This document shows positions 35,725 to 44,805 of a stretch of DNA of 64,000 nucleotides, piece after piece. Location of the stretch: positions 1 through 64,000 of the forward strand of contig DDTF01000054.1 of assembly GCA_002345965.1 (NCBI GenBank). Reading direction: 5' to 3'. A model generated the notes under the pieces. It did no database searches. It was not told the DNA's origin and saw only the letters and a list, made by a program, of their open reading frames with translations. Positions within the stretch are counted from its first letter, which is position 1; each line of letters begins with the position of its first letter. Made by a program: the position numbers and the translations under genes. The stretch comes from Flammeovirgaceae bacterium UBA2371. GTDB lineage: Bacteria > Bacteroidota > Bacteroidia > Cytophagales > Cyclobacteriaceae.

Positions 35725-38205
35725 ATGAATAGTAGAATATTTCTCAGCATGTTGTTGTGCACGGTTGCCATAGGTCTCTTTGCCCAACGAAAAAAGTCCA
35801 ATCCAGAACCTGCAGCAGCAGTTTCGCAATCACCAATTCAGGCAAAGGTAGCGGGTATGAAAAAATACGATGGATACCTGGAATTTTATTATGATGAAAA
35901 ACAGGATAAAATCTACATCGTGATTGACAAATTCAATGCTGAAATTCTGTACATCAATTCACTCTCTGCCGGTATAGGTTCAAATGACATCGGATTGGAT
36001 CGAGGGCAGTTGGGAGGAGAGCAAGTTGTGAAATTTGACAGAAGAGGACCTAAAGTTCTTCTGTTGCAACCCAACTATAAATATCGTGCTAATAGTGACA
36101 ACGCTATGGAGCGAAGAGCTGTTGAACAAGCGTTTGCTCAATCAGTGTTATGGGGCTTTACGGTTGTCGCTGAAGAATCCAACCGCGTGCTGGTTGATGC
36201 CACAGATTTTTTTCTCAGGGATGCTCATGATGTAATTGGTACACTTAAGAGAAATAATCAGGGAAGCTATTCTCTAGATAAATCAAGGTCGGCCATCTAT
36301 CTGCCCAATGTAAAAAGCTTTCCTAAAAACTCAGAATTTGAAGCAACATTAACCTTTACAGGACAAGCAACAGGAAGCTACATCAGAAGTGTGGCACCAA
36401 ACCCGGATAATATTACTGTAAGGCAACACCATTCATTTGTTGAATTGCCTGATGGGGATTACAAACCAAGAAAATTTGACCCAAGATCAGGATATTATGA
36501 AATGTCTTATTATGATTATGCCACTCCTATTTCTGAGTCAATTGAAAGGCAATTCATAACCAGGCATCGACTCAAAAAAAAGGACCCAACAGCGGCCAGG
36601 AGTGAGGCGGTAGAACCTATTGTTTATTATTTGGATCCTGGCGTTCCGGAACCAGTCAGGTCTGCATTATTAGATGGAGCAAAATGGTGGAACCAGGCCT
36701 TTGAAGCAGCAGGGTACATCAATGCCTTTCAGGTAAAGATGATGCCAGAGGATGCAGACCCTATGGATGTAAGATACAATCTCATTCAATGGGTTCACCG
36801 TTCTACACGTGGTTGGTCTTATGGTTCCTCTGTAACCGACCCACGTACCGGGGAAATCATCAAAGGACATGTTTCATTGGGTTCGCTTCGGGTACGTCAG
36901 GATTTTTTGATTGCTGAAGGGTTGCTGGCGCCATACGAAGAGGGTAAACCGGTTTCAAATGAAATGGAAAAAATGGCACTGGCAAGGTTAAGACAGTTGT
37001 CGGCACATGAGGTGGGGCATACCATTGGGTTGGCCCACTCTTACTCTTCAAGTGCAGAAAATCTTGCTTCAGTGATGGATTATCCACATCCAATAGCAGA
37101 CCTGAAAGATGGGAAGGTAAGTCTGGCTAATGCCTATGATGACAAAATTGGTGCATTTGATAAAGTATCTATTGCTTATGGATATCAAGATTTTCCTCCG
37201 GGCACAGATGAAGACAAGGCACTAAACGATATCATTCAAAATGGGTTGAAAGCAGGTTTGACATTTTTGTCTGATCAGGATGCCCGGCCATTGGGAAGTG
37301 CACATCCCTACACACATTTGTGGGACAATGGTGCGGACGCCTCGGATGAACTTTTAAGAATGTTACAAGTTCGATCAGTAGTACTCAAAAACTTTGGTGA
37401 AAGGAATATTAAAGCCAACACACCCATGGCCATGTTGGAAGAGGTATTGGTACCTATGTACTTCTTCCACCGCTATCAGACCGAAGCAGCCGCAAAAATA
37501 ATCGGGGGGCTGAATTATCGTTATGCACTACGCGGAGATGGACAACCAGTAACCGAAATGATTCCACCTCAGGACCAACTCAAAGCCATTGAGGCTGTAT
37601 TGAAGACCGTTGACCCAAGCGTACTGGCGCTTCCAGAAAGTGTAATTAAGCTGATACCCCCAAGGCCACTCGGTTTTTCAAGACATCGTGAAGTAATAAA
37701 GATCAGAACTGGTTTAACTTTCGATCCGCTTTCGGCTGTAGAGAGTGCTGCTGATATGAGTTTTGGATTGTTGCTTCACCCAGCGCGTGCTGCCCGTCTT
37801 TTTGAATATCATTCCCGGGATGCAAGGCTTCCGAGTCTGGAAAGTGTAATGGATAAGGCGATAGCTTCTACATTTAAAGCAAATGCTAAAACAGGGTACG
37901 AAGGTGCTGTGCAGATAACAGTAAATAATGTTTTGCTTTCCAATATGTTCTCTTTGGCTGTAGATGATGAATCGTCCACGCAGGTAAAGGCAATAGCCAA
38001 TTTGGAGATTAGTAAGTTAAAGGCCTGGCTCAGTGCCAAAGTGAAATCTACCAATGATGAAGATTGGAAGGCACATTATAATTATGCACTTACACAAATC
38101 GATTGGTTTGAAAATAATCCGGATGACTTTAAAAACGAAAAACCTCTCTCAGCGCCCCCTGGTCAGCCAATCGGAGATTTTGGTTTAGAGTACTGTAGCC
38201 ACTAA
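35725..38205 (+). CDS. Exported zinc metalloprotease (DUF5117/DUF5118 family)
   Basis: An 826-residue exported protein with a signal peptide (residues 1-20). Residues about 40-330 match the DUF5118/DUF5117 N-terminal module (VIDKFNAEILYINSLSAGIG, LGGEQVVKFDRRGPKVLL). The catalytic domain carries HEVGHTIGLAH, the full HExxHxxGxxH zinc motif, at about residues 427-437, followed by SVMDYPHP, which looks like the metzincin Met-turn. A C-terminal helical region follows to residue 826. It probably degrades peptides in the periplasm or at the surface; no substrate is known from sequence. Confidence 0.88.
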   Translation: MNSRIFLSMLLCTVAIGLFAQRKKSNPEPAAAVSQSPIQAKVAGMKKYDGYLEFYYDEKQDKIYIVIDKFNAEILYINSLSAGIGSNDIGLDRGQLGGEQVVKFDRRGPKVLLLQPNYKYRANSDNAMERRAVEQAFAQSVLWGFTVVAEESNRVLVDATDFFLRDAHDVIGTLKRNNQGSYSLDKSRSAIYLPNVKSFPKNSEFEATLTFTGQATGSYIRSVAPNPDNITVRQHHSFVELPDGDYKPRKFDPRSGYYEMSYYDYATPISESIERQFITRHRLKKKDPTAARSEAVEPIVYYLDPGVPEPVRSALLDGAKWWNQAFEAAGYINAFQVKMMPEDADPMDVRYNLIQWVHRSTRGWSYGSSVTDPRTGEIIKGHVSLGSLRVRQDFLIAEGLLAPYEEGKPVSNEMEKMALARLRQLSAHEVGHTIGLAHSYSSSAENLASVMDYPHPIADLKDGKVSLANAYDDKIGAFDKVSIAYGYQDFPPGTDEDKALNDIIQNGLKAGLTFLSDQDARPLGSAHPYTHLWDNGADASDELLRMLQVRSVVLKNFGERNIKANTPMAMLEEVLVPMYFFHRYQTEAAAKIIGGLNYRYALRGDGQPVTEMIPPQDQLKAIEAVLKTVDPSVLALPESVIKLIPPRPLGFSRHREVIKIRTGLTFDPLSAVESAADMSFGLLLHPARAARLFEYHSRDARLPSLESVMDKAIASTFKANAKTGYEGAVQITVNNVLLSNMFSLAVDDESSTQVKAIANLEISKLKAWLSAKVKSTNDEDWKAHYNYALTQIDWFENNPDDFKNEKPLSAPPGQPIGDFGLEYCSH

Positions 38206-38220
38206 TTGAATTTTAAAGTG

Positions 38221-38264
38221 AAAGCTGTTGTCAACTTTCTTTTAGGAGGCAACAGCTTTTTTTA
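38221..38264. terminator. Bidirectional terminator between convergent genes
   Basis: AAAGCTGTTG at 38221-38230 pairs with CAACAGCTTT at 38250-38259, with a 19-base loop; a T-run follows on the plus strand. The hairpin lies between the protease stop and the convergent LytTR regulator stop and probably ends both transcripts. Confidence 0.7.
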
Positions 38265-38267
38265 TGC

Positions 38268-39056
38268 TCAGTGGCCTCCATCAAACCATTGTTTGAAATC
38301 GTTGACTTTATCACGACTTACAATGATCTCCTTTTCCCATTTTATCAGTGGGGTAATCTTTAGTCGACTATTGGAGTACACAACAACATCCTGTATGGAA
38401 GCAATATTAAGGATATAGGACCTGTTCACCCTGTAAAAAACTTTGGGATCTAATATTTCATCAAGTGATTCAAGGGTATAGTCAATAATAAATTTACGTT
38501 GTTGGTTGGTCACCAGGTATACATCTCGGCCGTCTGCGAAGAAAAAGCTGATCTCATCAATGGTAATTGATCGGATGTGTTCTCCGAGCTTTACCATGAA
38601 CCGATTTTTGTAGTTTTTGGATGAATTGTCTGCTAATTTTTGAATTTGTTGACTTTTGTTGGCGTTCCATTGCAACTGAGTGCTAAGGGTCTCCAACTTT
38701 TTAAGACTTGCTGAAAGATCAGTGAAGGTAATGGGCTTTAATAAATAGTCGATGCTGTTCACCTTAAAGGCATCCAGTGCAAATTCGTTATAGGCTGTTA
38801 TAAAAATAATGGGTTTTTCAATTTTTACATCCTGGAATATTGAAAAGCTGATTCCGTCTTTCAATTGAACATCCATGAAAATCAGGTCTATCTCTTTCTG
38901 ATTCCTGGTCAACCAGCTGACCGCTTCTTTAACTGAATCAATGATGGCTACAACTCGAATAGACTGACTGTATTTAAGCAGATAGCGTTCAAGTTTTTCT
39001 GCTGCAGGCGATTCATCTTCAACAATTAATACATTTAAGGCCAACGTGTCACTCAT
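38268..39056 (-). CDS. LytTR response regulator
   Basis: Two-component regulator with 262 residues. The receiver domain (1-125) has the acidic patch EDE at 13-15, Asp62 in FMDVQL, Thr in ITAYNEFA and Lys in YLLKPITF. The LytTR DNA-binding domain (about 155-255) includes RFMVKLGEHIRSITIDEISFFFA and FYRVNRSYILNIASI. It is the last gene of the LytS-type pair; its start overlaps the upstream gene by four bases, so it is probably the output of the two sensor proteins. Confidence 0.95.
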   Translation of the reverse strand: MSDTLALNVLIVEDESPAAEKLERYLLKYSQSIRVVAIIDSVKEAVSWLTRNQKEIDLIFMDVQLKDGISFSIFQDVKIEKPIIFITAYNEFALDAFKVNSIDYLLKPITFTDLSASLKKLETLSTQLQWNANKSQQIQKLADNSSKNYKNRFMVKLGEHIRSITIDEISFFFADGRDVYLVTNQQRKFIIDYTLESLDEILDPKVFYRVNRSYILNIASIQDVVVYSNSRLKITPLIKWEKEIIVSRDKVNDFKQWFDGGH

Positions 39057-40108
39057 ACAGTTAAGTCTATGGGTTGCTCGGAGGCAACTTTTACAAGTGG
39101 AAATTTAATATAGTTTTCCCGATTTGCTTTCACTTGTACAAATGGTTTCTCGCTAAAAAACGAATAGGATCTTTGAAGCCTTTCAAAAGATCGTATCGTG
39201 TCTGGTGGGATGACTAAACGATCATTGCTTATGTGCGTCATCACCAGATAATCGTCTTCCAAATAACATCTAAGTGTTAATGGCGCGTCAGGAGAGATCA
39301 ACGTATTTCTCACTATATGATCAATAGAAACGACCAACGAACCAGGTATCAGATGGATGTTATCATCTTGTAAAGTCATTTCTAACTTTATTTGATTATG
39401 GTACTTAAAGTTTAATATAGTAATGAGGTAATTCACCACATTGAGTTCTTCAGATAAACCAATTAGTTCCTTATTGCGATTTATAATGCTGTAACGATAA
39501 ATGCCAGCCAGGTTATCAATTAGTTCATCTGCAAGATCAATGTTTTTATGAATAGCCAGAATAAGGCTTTCGAGACTTTCGTAAAGGAGCAATGGATTAA
39601 CGTCATTTTTAAAAGAACTAAATTCAGATTCCAGATTTTTCCTTAAAGATCTCTCTTCTTCAATCTTTAGTTTATTTTCTCTAAATAGGAATACCTGACT
39701 AAAAAAGAGTATGTTGTACAGTAGGCCACAAGCTCCGTAAATGATTAAAAACAAATTGAGCTCTGATGAGCCTATGCTGAATCCAATGACCCATCTGAAA
39801 TAGGCAGAGATGGAAATGCCCACCAAAGTCAAGGAAACCAATAGTGTTAGAATAATGTGATAGGCTATGGTTGTTTGGATGGATCGTTCTTGATATATTT
39901 TCTTGTGTGCGGCAACAATGACTAACCGCATAGACTCAAAGGCAATATAACTTAACCCTATGCAAACATATAGTTCCTGATTATTGAATATCTCTCCTAA
40001 TTGCTCAACGGTATTGTTGATAAGAATAATCAACAGGTACACAAGTATACCAAATACCAGAGGAGCGCCTAGTCGGAAAAAGGCATTATGGATAAAAAAT
40101 TTATGCAT
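39053..40108 (-). CDS. LytS-like sensor pseudokinase, catalytic His missing
   Basis: A four-TM protein of 351 residues whose layout matches the upstream LytS kinase (TM helices at about 12-32, 46-68, 82-108, 117-142, then a coiled stretch to 170). The DHp motif that should read NPHFLFN is NPLLLYES: the phospho-acceptor position is Leu173 (TTG codon). The N box is changed to IVRNTLIS: its Asn remains but the following Lys-His is gone, and no GxGLxN motif follows. It is therefore probably a catalytically dead partner of the neighbouring kinase. Its start overlaps the upstream kinase stop by eight bases. Confidence 0.82.
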   Translation of the reverse strand: MHKFFIHNAFFRLGAPLVFGILVYLLIILINNTVEQLGEIFNNQELYVCIGLSYIAFESMRLVIVAAHKKIYQERSIQTTIAYHIILTLLVSLTLVGISISAYFRWVIGFSIGSSELNLFLIIYGACGLLYNILFFSQVFLFRENKLKIEEERSLRKNLESEFSSFKNDVNPLLLYESLESLILAIHKNIDLADELIDNLAGIYRYSIINRNKELIGLSEELNVVNYLITILNFKYHNQIKLEMTLQDDNIHLIPGSLVVSIDHIVRNTLISPDAPLTLRCYLEDDYLVMTHISNDRLVIPPDTIRSFERLQRSYSFFSEKPFVQVKANRENYIKFPLVKVASEQPIDLTV

Positions 40109-41177
40109 GCATCAATTTATGATTAACAGTATCTGCTTGAGCTGCCTGGTCAGTAGATTTGATGACAGGTAGTTGTACAATAAATTTATCCAGATCTTTA
40201 ACAACGATTTTTTCCTTGGTAAAAAATTTGTATCTATTTCGAATATTGGCAAGTCCGATATTGAGGCTATGTGCGTTGGTAGCAATAGTTTTGGTGCTAC
40301 TTATATTGATAAGCGTATTATCCTGCGCTGAAATGTATACAAATAGAGGATGACTCTTTGATATCTCATTGTGCTTAACAGCATTTTCAATTAACATTTG
40401 TATGGCCAATGGGGGAACTAAAGAATCCATCAAACGAGATGGAATATTAATATCAAGTTGGAGATGCTCATGATATCGAACTTGCATGAGATAATGATAT
40501 GACTTGACGAAAGCCAATTCTTCAGACAACTTAACCAATTTCTGATGTTGGTTATCCATCACATACCTAAAAGTATCCGCCATTCTTCTTATAAATTCTT
40601 CTGCAATCCTGCTGTCTTTATATAGAAGAGAGGAAATGGTGTTAAGACAATTAAATAAGTAATGTGGACTGATCTGACTTTTTAATGATTCAAACTGAAG
40701 TTCCATTTGCCATCTTTCCGATCTGAGCTGATCTACCTGCGTAGTGGCAAAGTATCTATAAGAGTAAAACCAGCCATAGAATACTTCATATGTAAAAATA
40801 ATAATAAGCGTGAGGATGCACAGTTTCCAGATTTCTTCGTGCATCTGGTCATAAAATGGAAAAACATCAAAGCCCATATACCCTACAATGACCACTCCAA
40901 CAAGACCTATCAAAATGACTACGGCAGTAGTATTGACAAAAAAACCGATTACAAAGCGAGTGAAGAATAGGTTTCGCCAATTAATCACCTTATTTAGTCC
41001 TTTGTCAATGATGCTTATTACAATACCGCACAGGTTGGCCAAAAGTATGCTCAAAATAATAAACTGAAATTCATTTCTTAATGTCGGGAGTTTACCTGTT
41101 TCGCTATAAAACAAGTAGATAAAAATTGAGACACCCAAAGCAGATACGATTGCAAATAGTAGCCCGTATCTTTTCAT
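40101..41177 (-). CDS. LytS-type sensor histidine kinase
   Basis: Histidine kinase of the His_kinase/HATPase_c (LytS) class, 358 residues read from the ATG at 41177 (the longer frame uses a GTG). Four hydrophobic helices precede residue 145. The phospho-acceptor motif is QISPHYLFNCLN with His172, at the same position as Leu173 in the neighbouring protein. The N box is LIENAVKHN, and GLANIRNRY is the G2-like motif. It would phosphorylate the LytTR regulator two genes downstream. It begins 80 bases after the repeat-protein gene. Confidence 0.9.
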   Translation of the reverse strand: MKRYGLLFAIVSALGVSIFIYLFYSETGKLPTLRNEFQFIILSILLANLCGIVISIIDKGLNKVINWRNLFFTRFVIGFFVNTTAVVILIGLVGVVIVGYMGFDVFPFYDQMHEEIWKLCILTLIIIFTYEVFYGWFYSYRYFATTQVDQLRSERWQMELQFESLKSQISPHYLFNCLNTISSLLYKDSRIAEEFIRRMADTFRYVMDNQHQKLVKLSEELAFVKSYHYLMQVRYHEHLQLDINIPSRLMDSLVPPLAIQMLIENAVKHNEISKSHPLFVYISAQDNTLINISSTKTIATNAHSLNIGLANIRNRYKFFTKEKIVVKDLDKFIVQLPVIKSTDQAAQADTVNHKLMHA

Positions 41178-41256
41178 GATAATTGTCGGATGTAAGCCTG
41201 GCTGCACAACATTAAACTACAGAATAATGATCAACGGTAAAAATATTTGCCAATGA

Positions 41257-42225
41257 CTAATTATTGTTCAGGGCTCGCATTACCCTGCCATAATAGGTTT
41301 CAGAATCAATTTGGCGGGCAGCAGAATTGAAAGCTTCTTTTACACTGTCATTGGCATTTCTGATTTTTGGAGCAGCAGCGGAAAGTATGTCAGAAAGGTA
41401 GTGATCCGATCCAATCCGACTTGCAGCCTTCAATAAGTTAATCATGCTTTTGTCGCTCAGAGGATGCGATAGTGCATCCTTCATAACCAGGGTGGCGTAA
41501 TGATCGCTGTCAATTGCACCCGCTCTGGTAATGAGTTCTTCAAATACCTGATCGTTAATAGTTTGTTTTTGTAGCATTTCCTCCAACACAAGGCTGCAAT
41601 AATGGTCGGAGTCAATAGTTTTTGTAATGGTTATTAGAGTCTTTTGAAGGTCATCGGAAATTGGTTTACGAAGCAACGAGGTCAAAACTTCTGATTTATA
41701 ATGATCTGAATCTATATCACCGATTGACTCCAGTGCCTTTTGAAAAGAGGTGTTGGAAAGTCCATTCTTACTAAGGGCTCTATTGAGTACAACACTTCGG
41801 TAGTAGTCTGAATCAATGGTTTTGGAAGTGTTGATCATTTCACCGATAATTTCATCATTCAGGTTATCCTTTCTCAACAAGGAGCTAAGAACTTCCGTCT
41901 TATAGTGATCGGAATCCATTGATCCGGCTGACTTCATGATAATTTTAACTGTGTTGATGGAAACAAACTCGGTGTCTAATCCCTTTTTTATCACTTCAGT
42001 TTTGTAGTGATCAGAATCCATATTATTGGTTGCCCTAAATGTTGCTTCCATCGCTTCATTGGACTTGATGAATTTATCCATATTATTCTTCAGGAATCCT
42101 GCGAGATAATAGTTGGAGTTCATGGTACCTGAAATCTTGTCAATAATCCGGGCATAGTCCCTCGGATTTACCGACTCCTTCATCAGGATATCCGCATATT
42201 TGGCTTTTACGTAATTGCTACCCAG
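41257..42225 (-). repeat. Ten coding repeats of about 102 bases
   Basis: The DNA of the SDHY motif recurs every 99-105 bases on the minus strand. Examples start near 41400, 41500, 41600, 41700, 41803, 41906 and 42007. The copies differ by many silent and conservative changes, so the array is old and is maintained as protein structure rather than as recent tandem duplication. Confidence 0.7.
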
Positions 42226-42684
42226 GTTATCGATTTCATTCAGTACAGCTGTAGGTCCACCTTTTTTGAAAAACCTTTCCACCCGTCCTTCTGCACCAAT
42301 GGTGGTTGTGCGCACCAGTTCAGGTAAAATCTCTGCCATCCAGGCCCTTCCGGCAGGCTCAAAGGCAATTTTGGTTCTGCCTTCATAATAATCTTTTCGC
42401 AAGCCATTGCCCTCGGGCATCACGATCAAGGTTCTTCGGCTACCAAAAACGGTCTTTTTCACTTCCAGGTACCCGTCTGGCGACATACTTTTGATGTCCT
42501 TATCATCATCAGTGAGTACAATCTTTCCGCGCAACTCCACATCAAAACTGGAAAGGCCATTATTGTTTCTGATGACAATTTTATTGTCGTCACGTTGCAC
42601 CCACACTTTAGCCTCTTGCCCAAAGTGATCTATAGTCAATACGATGATAAAAAGGGCTGAAAGGATACTTTTTAGACCAGACAT
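41257..42684 (-). CDS. Exported protein with ten 34-residue SDHY repeats
   Basis: A 475-residue exported protein (signal peptide 1-22). Residues about 25-150 are a beta-rich domain (DDKDIKSMSPDGYLEV, YYEGRTKIAFEP) and residues 154-475 hold ten tandem copies of a 34-residue unit that starts [ILM]-x-S-[DN]-x-Y and continues with hydrophobic positions such as VLxxLL. The 34-residue period and helix-like patterns suggest a solenoid similar in size to TPR or PPR. I recall similar proteins near M56/BlaR1-like genes in other phyla, but cannot check. It is upstream of the LytS pair on the same strand and may share a transcript; a sensing or scaffold role is inference. Confidence 0.75.
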   Translation of the reverse strand: MSGLKSILSALFIIVLTIDHFGQEAKVWVQRDDNKIVIRNNNGLSSFDVELRGKIVLTDDDKDIKSMSPDGYLEVKKTVFGSRRTLIVMPEGNGLRKDYYEGRTKIAFEPAGRAWMAEILPELVRTTTIGAEGRVERFFKKGGPTAVLNEIDNLGSNYVKAKYADILMKESVNPRDYARIIDKISGTMNSNYYLAGFLKNNMDKFIKSNEAMEATFRATNNMDSDHYKTEVIKKGLDTEFVSINTVKIIMKSAGSMDSDHYKTEVLSSLLRKDNLNDEIIGEMINTSKTIDSDYYRSVVLNRALSKNGLSNTSFQKALESIGDIDSDHYKSEVLTSLLRKPISDDLQKTLITITKTIDSDHYCSLVLEEMLQKQTINDQVFEELITRAGAIDSDHYATLVMKDALSHPLSDKSMINLLKAASRIGSDHYLSDILSAAAPKIRNANDSVKEAFNSAARQIDSETYYGRVMRALNNN

Positions 42685-42873
42685 ACTTTATTTGGTTTGC
42701 TTTACTTCTTTATACCTGCAAATCAAGGATTTAGATACACCCATTACAATATGTTTGCACTGAGCTGCTGAATTAATGTCGTGAATTGCGATTAATAGAT
42801 TGAGTTCCCTGATTAGTTCATCCTGGAGTACTAGATCACATTGACTGGAGTTATCGCATGTCGCTTATTTCGA

Positions 42874-42901
42874 TTGGATTTCTGGATAATTATTAATTTT
42901 G
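42874..42901 (+). promoter_or_regulatory. Promoter of the glycosyltransferase gene
   Basis: TTG at 42874-42876, 17 bases, then TAATTTTG at 42894-42901, an exact -7 box. It lies inside the longest open frame of the gene, which supports a start downstream of it. Confidence 0.55.
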
Positions 42902-42921
42902 GAAAACCTAACATCAAATAT

Positions 42922-43908
42922 TTGAATATTCTTATTGTTCTGCCAAGTGTAATACCTGCTCCAAAATATGGAGGAACAGAAAGAGTAGTATGGTATTTAG
43001 GTAAGGAACTCATTAAACTTGGACATACGGTTACCTATTTGGTTAATGAGGGTTCCTTTTGTGATTTTGCCAATCTGATCTTCCTGGATAGGAGTAAAAA
43101 AATTTCTGATCAAATCCCTGATGATACCGACATTGTTCATTTTAATTACATGGAGGATGATGCAATAGACAAGCCATCCATCTCAACCATGCATGTTAAT
43201 ATTAATGATGACCGCTTACTTGATTCGAATACCGTATTTGTATCTAAAAATCAGGCAGAGCGGTTTGGAGCGACAGCTTTTGTTCATAATGGTTTGGACT
43301 GGAGTGATTACGGAAAAGTAGATTTAAGTAGTAGAAGGATCTATTTTCATTTTTTAGGTAATGCAGCCTGGAGGGTAAAAAACATCAAAGGTGCCATCGA
43401 GGTGATTAAAATGACAAAAGCAGAAAAACTAAAAGTGCTGGGGGGAACCAGGTTAAATTTTAAGATGGGTTTTAGATTGACACTAAGTCCCAGAATCCAA
43501 TTTTACGGACTGGTTGGCGGTGATGAAAAAAATGCATTATTAAGATATTCGAAAGGACTGGTTTTTCCAGTAAGATGGAATGAGCCATTTGGGTTGGCAA
43601 TAACAGAGAGTCTTTACTTTGGATGTCCAGTTTTTGGCACACCCTACGGCTCGCTTCCTGAACTTGTACATAGTGATGTTGGTTTCCTCAGCAATCAGGC
43701 TACTCAACTGGCTGAAGCAATTGAAGACAGCGAAGCCTTTTCAAAAGAAAGATGTCATGCCTATGCTTTGGATGAGTTTAATTCTAAAAAAATGGCAGAA
43801 GCATATCTGAGAAAATATGAGCAGGTGCTAAATGGAGGAAAGTTAAATGCCGCTCCTCCAAAATTAGTAACTAAGCAACAGGAGAAATTTCTACCTTGGA
43901 CCATCTAA
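42922..43908 (+). CDS. Glycosyltransferase, GT4 family
   Basis: GT-B enzyme that transfers a sugar from a nucleotide donor, probably to surface polysaccharide or lipid. I place the start at the TTG at 42922, giving 328 residues that begin LNILIVLPSVIPAPKYGGTE (the first residue read as Met); the frame is open further upstream but no ATG precedes and a promoter box lies within that extra part. The donor-site motif EPFGLAITESLYFGCPVFG contains the E-x7-E pattern. The N-terminal Rossmann glycine-rich GGTERVVW is present. It overlaps the convergent methyltransferase by four bases. Confidence 0.8.
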   Translation: MNILIVLPSVIPAPKYGGTERVVWYLGKELIKLGHTVTYLVNEGSFCDFANLIFLDRSKKISDQIPDDTDIVHFNYMEDDAIDKPSISTMHVNINDDRLLDSNTVFVSKNQAERFGATAFVHNGLDWSDYGKVDLSSRRIYFHFLGNAAWRVKNIKGAIEVIKMTKAEKLKVLGGTRLNFKMGFRLTLSPRIQFYGLVGGDEKNALLRYSKGLVFPVRWNEPFGLAITESLYFGCPVFGTPYGSLPELVHSDVGFLSNQATQLAEAIEDSEAFSKERCHAYALDEFNSKKMAEAYLRKYEQVLNGGKLNAAPPKLVTKQQEKFLPWTI

Positions 43909-44690
43909 CCCCTCTGTCTCACGGCCTCAAACACCACAATTGCTGCTGATACGGATACATTCATGGAATCAATTTTTCCTTTCATAGGAATAATAATATT
44001 GGCATCTGAGTTTTTAACCCAACTTTCCGTAAGACCGCTGGACTCACTGCCCATCACTATAGCACACGGTTCCTTGTAGGAAGCTGAGGTATAAGGAATA
44101 GAACCCCCTAAGTAGGTGCAAAATATTTTAATTTTATTTTTCTTCAGCCAAGCGATGGTATCGGTGCTGGGCGCGGCTGCAATCTGATTGGTAAAAACAC
44201 AGCCTACACTGGAGCGAATTACGTTGGGATTAAAAAAATCGGTTTGAGGGTCACAACTGATGACGGCATCAACACCCGCAGCATCAGCAGTGCGTAATAC
44301 AGCGCCAAGATTTCCCGGTTTTTCTACACCTTCTAGAATTAGGATCAAAGGATTTTTACCAAGCTGGAGATCATTAAGTGAGTTTCCTCTCTGTTTTGCA
44401 ATCCCAATAACGCCACCTGTAGATTCACGATAAGCAATTTTTTCAAAAACCTGCTGGCCTACCGGAAGCAAATGGCTTTTGCCAAATCCTAATTCAATAA
44501 GTTGTTGTTCTGAGATTAACTGAGTTGAATAGTAAACTGACTCGATTACATAACCACTTTCACTGGCGAGCAATAATTCTTTAAGGCCTTCAATGGTAAA
44601 TAAATTTTGCTTTCTTCTCTCCCTTGATTTATCAAGTGCAATAAGCTGCTTTATTTTTGGATTGCTACTACTGGTAATGACTGACAACAT
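43905..44690 (-). CDS. SPOUT rRNA/tRNA 2'-O-ribose methyltransferase (TrmH family)
   Basis: A 261-residue RNA methyltransferase with an N-terminal substrate-binding domain (about 1-95) and a knotted SPOUT domain. The three motifs are LEGVEKPGNLGAVLRTADA (motif 1, with Asn and Arg), IVMGSESSGLTESW (motif 2) and IIPMKGKIDSMNVSVSAAIV (motif 3). It transfers a methyl from S-adenosylmethionine to an RNA ribose; 23S rRNA is the likely target by family. Confidence 0.92.
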   Translation of the reverse strand: MLSVITSSSNPKIKQLIALDKSRERRKQNLFTIEGLKELLLASESGYVIESVYYSTQLISEQQLIELGFGKSHLLPVGQQVFEKIAYRESTGGVIGIAKQRGNSLNDLQLGKNPLILILEGVEKPGNLGAVLRTADAAGVDAVISCDPQTDFFNPNVIRSSVGCVFTNQIAAAPSTDTIAWLKKNKIKIFCTYLGGSIPYTSASYKEPCAIVMGSESSGLTESWVKNSDANIIIPMKGKIDSMNVSVSAAIVVFEAVRQRG

Positions 44691-44805
44691 ATGAAAAATG
44701 ACGTTTTGCCTGATTTTATTACATAGAAGTGCTTTGGCATATTCATGATCAAGATATAACTCAAAGCTTTGTAAATTTCGATTATTTCGTTGTTAAATTG
44801 GCTTG

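Noticed and set aside
36860..37093. Open frame opposite the metalloprotease zinc-site region
   Set aside because: It is antisense to the HExxH region of the metalloprotease and shows no family features; the conserved zinc motif explains the sequence.
42841..42921. N-terminal extension of the glycosyltransferase from the upstream TTG
   Set aside because: It contains a promoter box, has no ATG and adds residues not expected in a GT4 fold.
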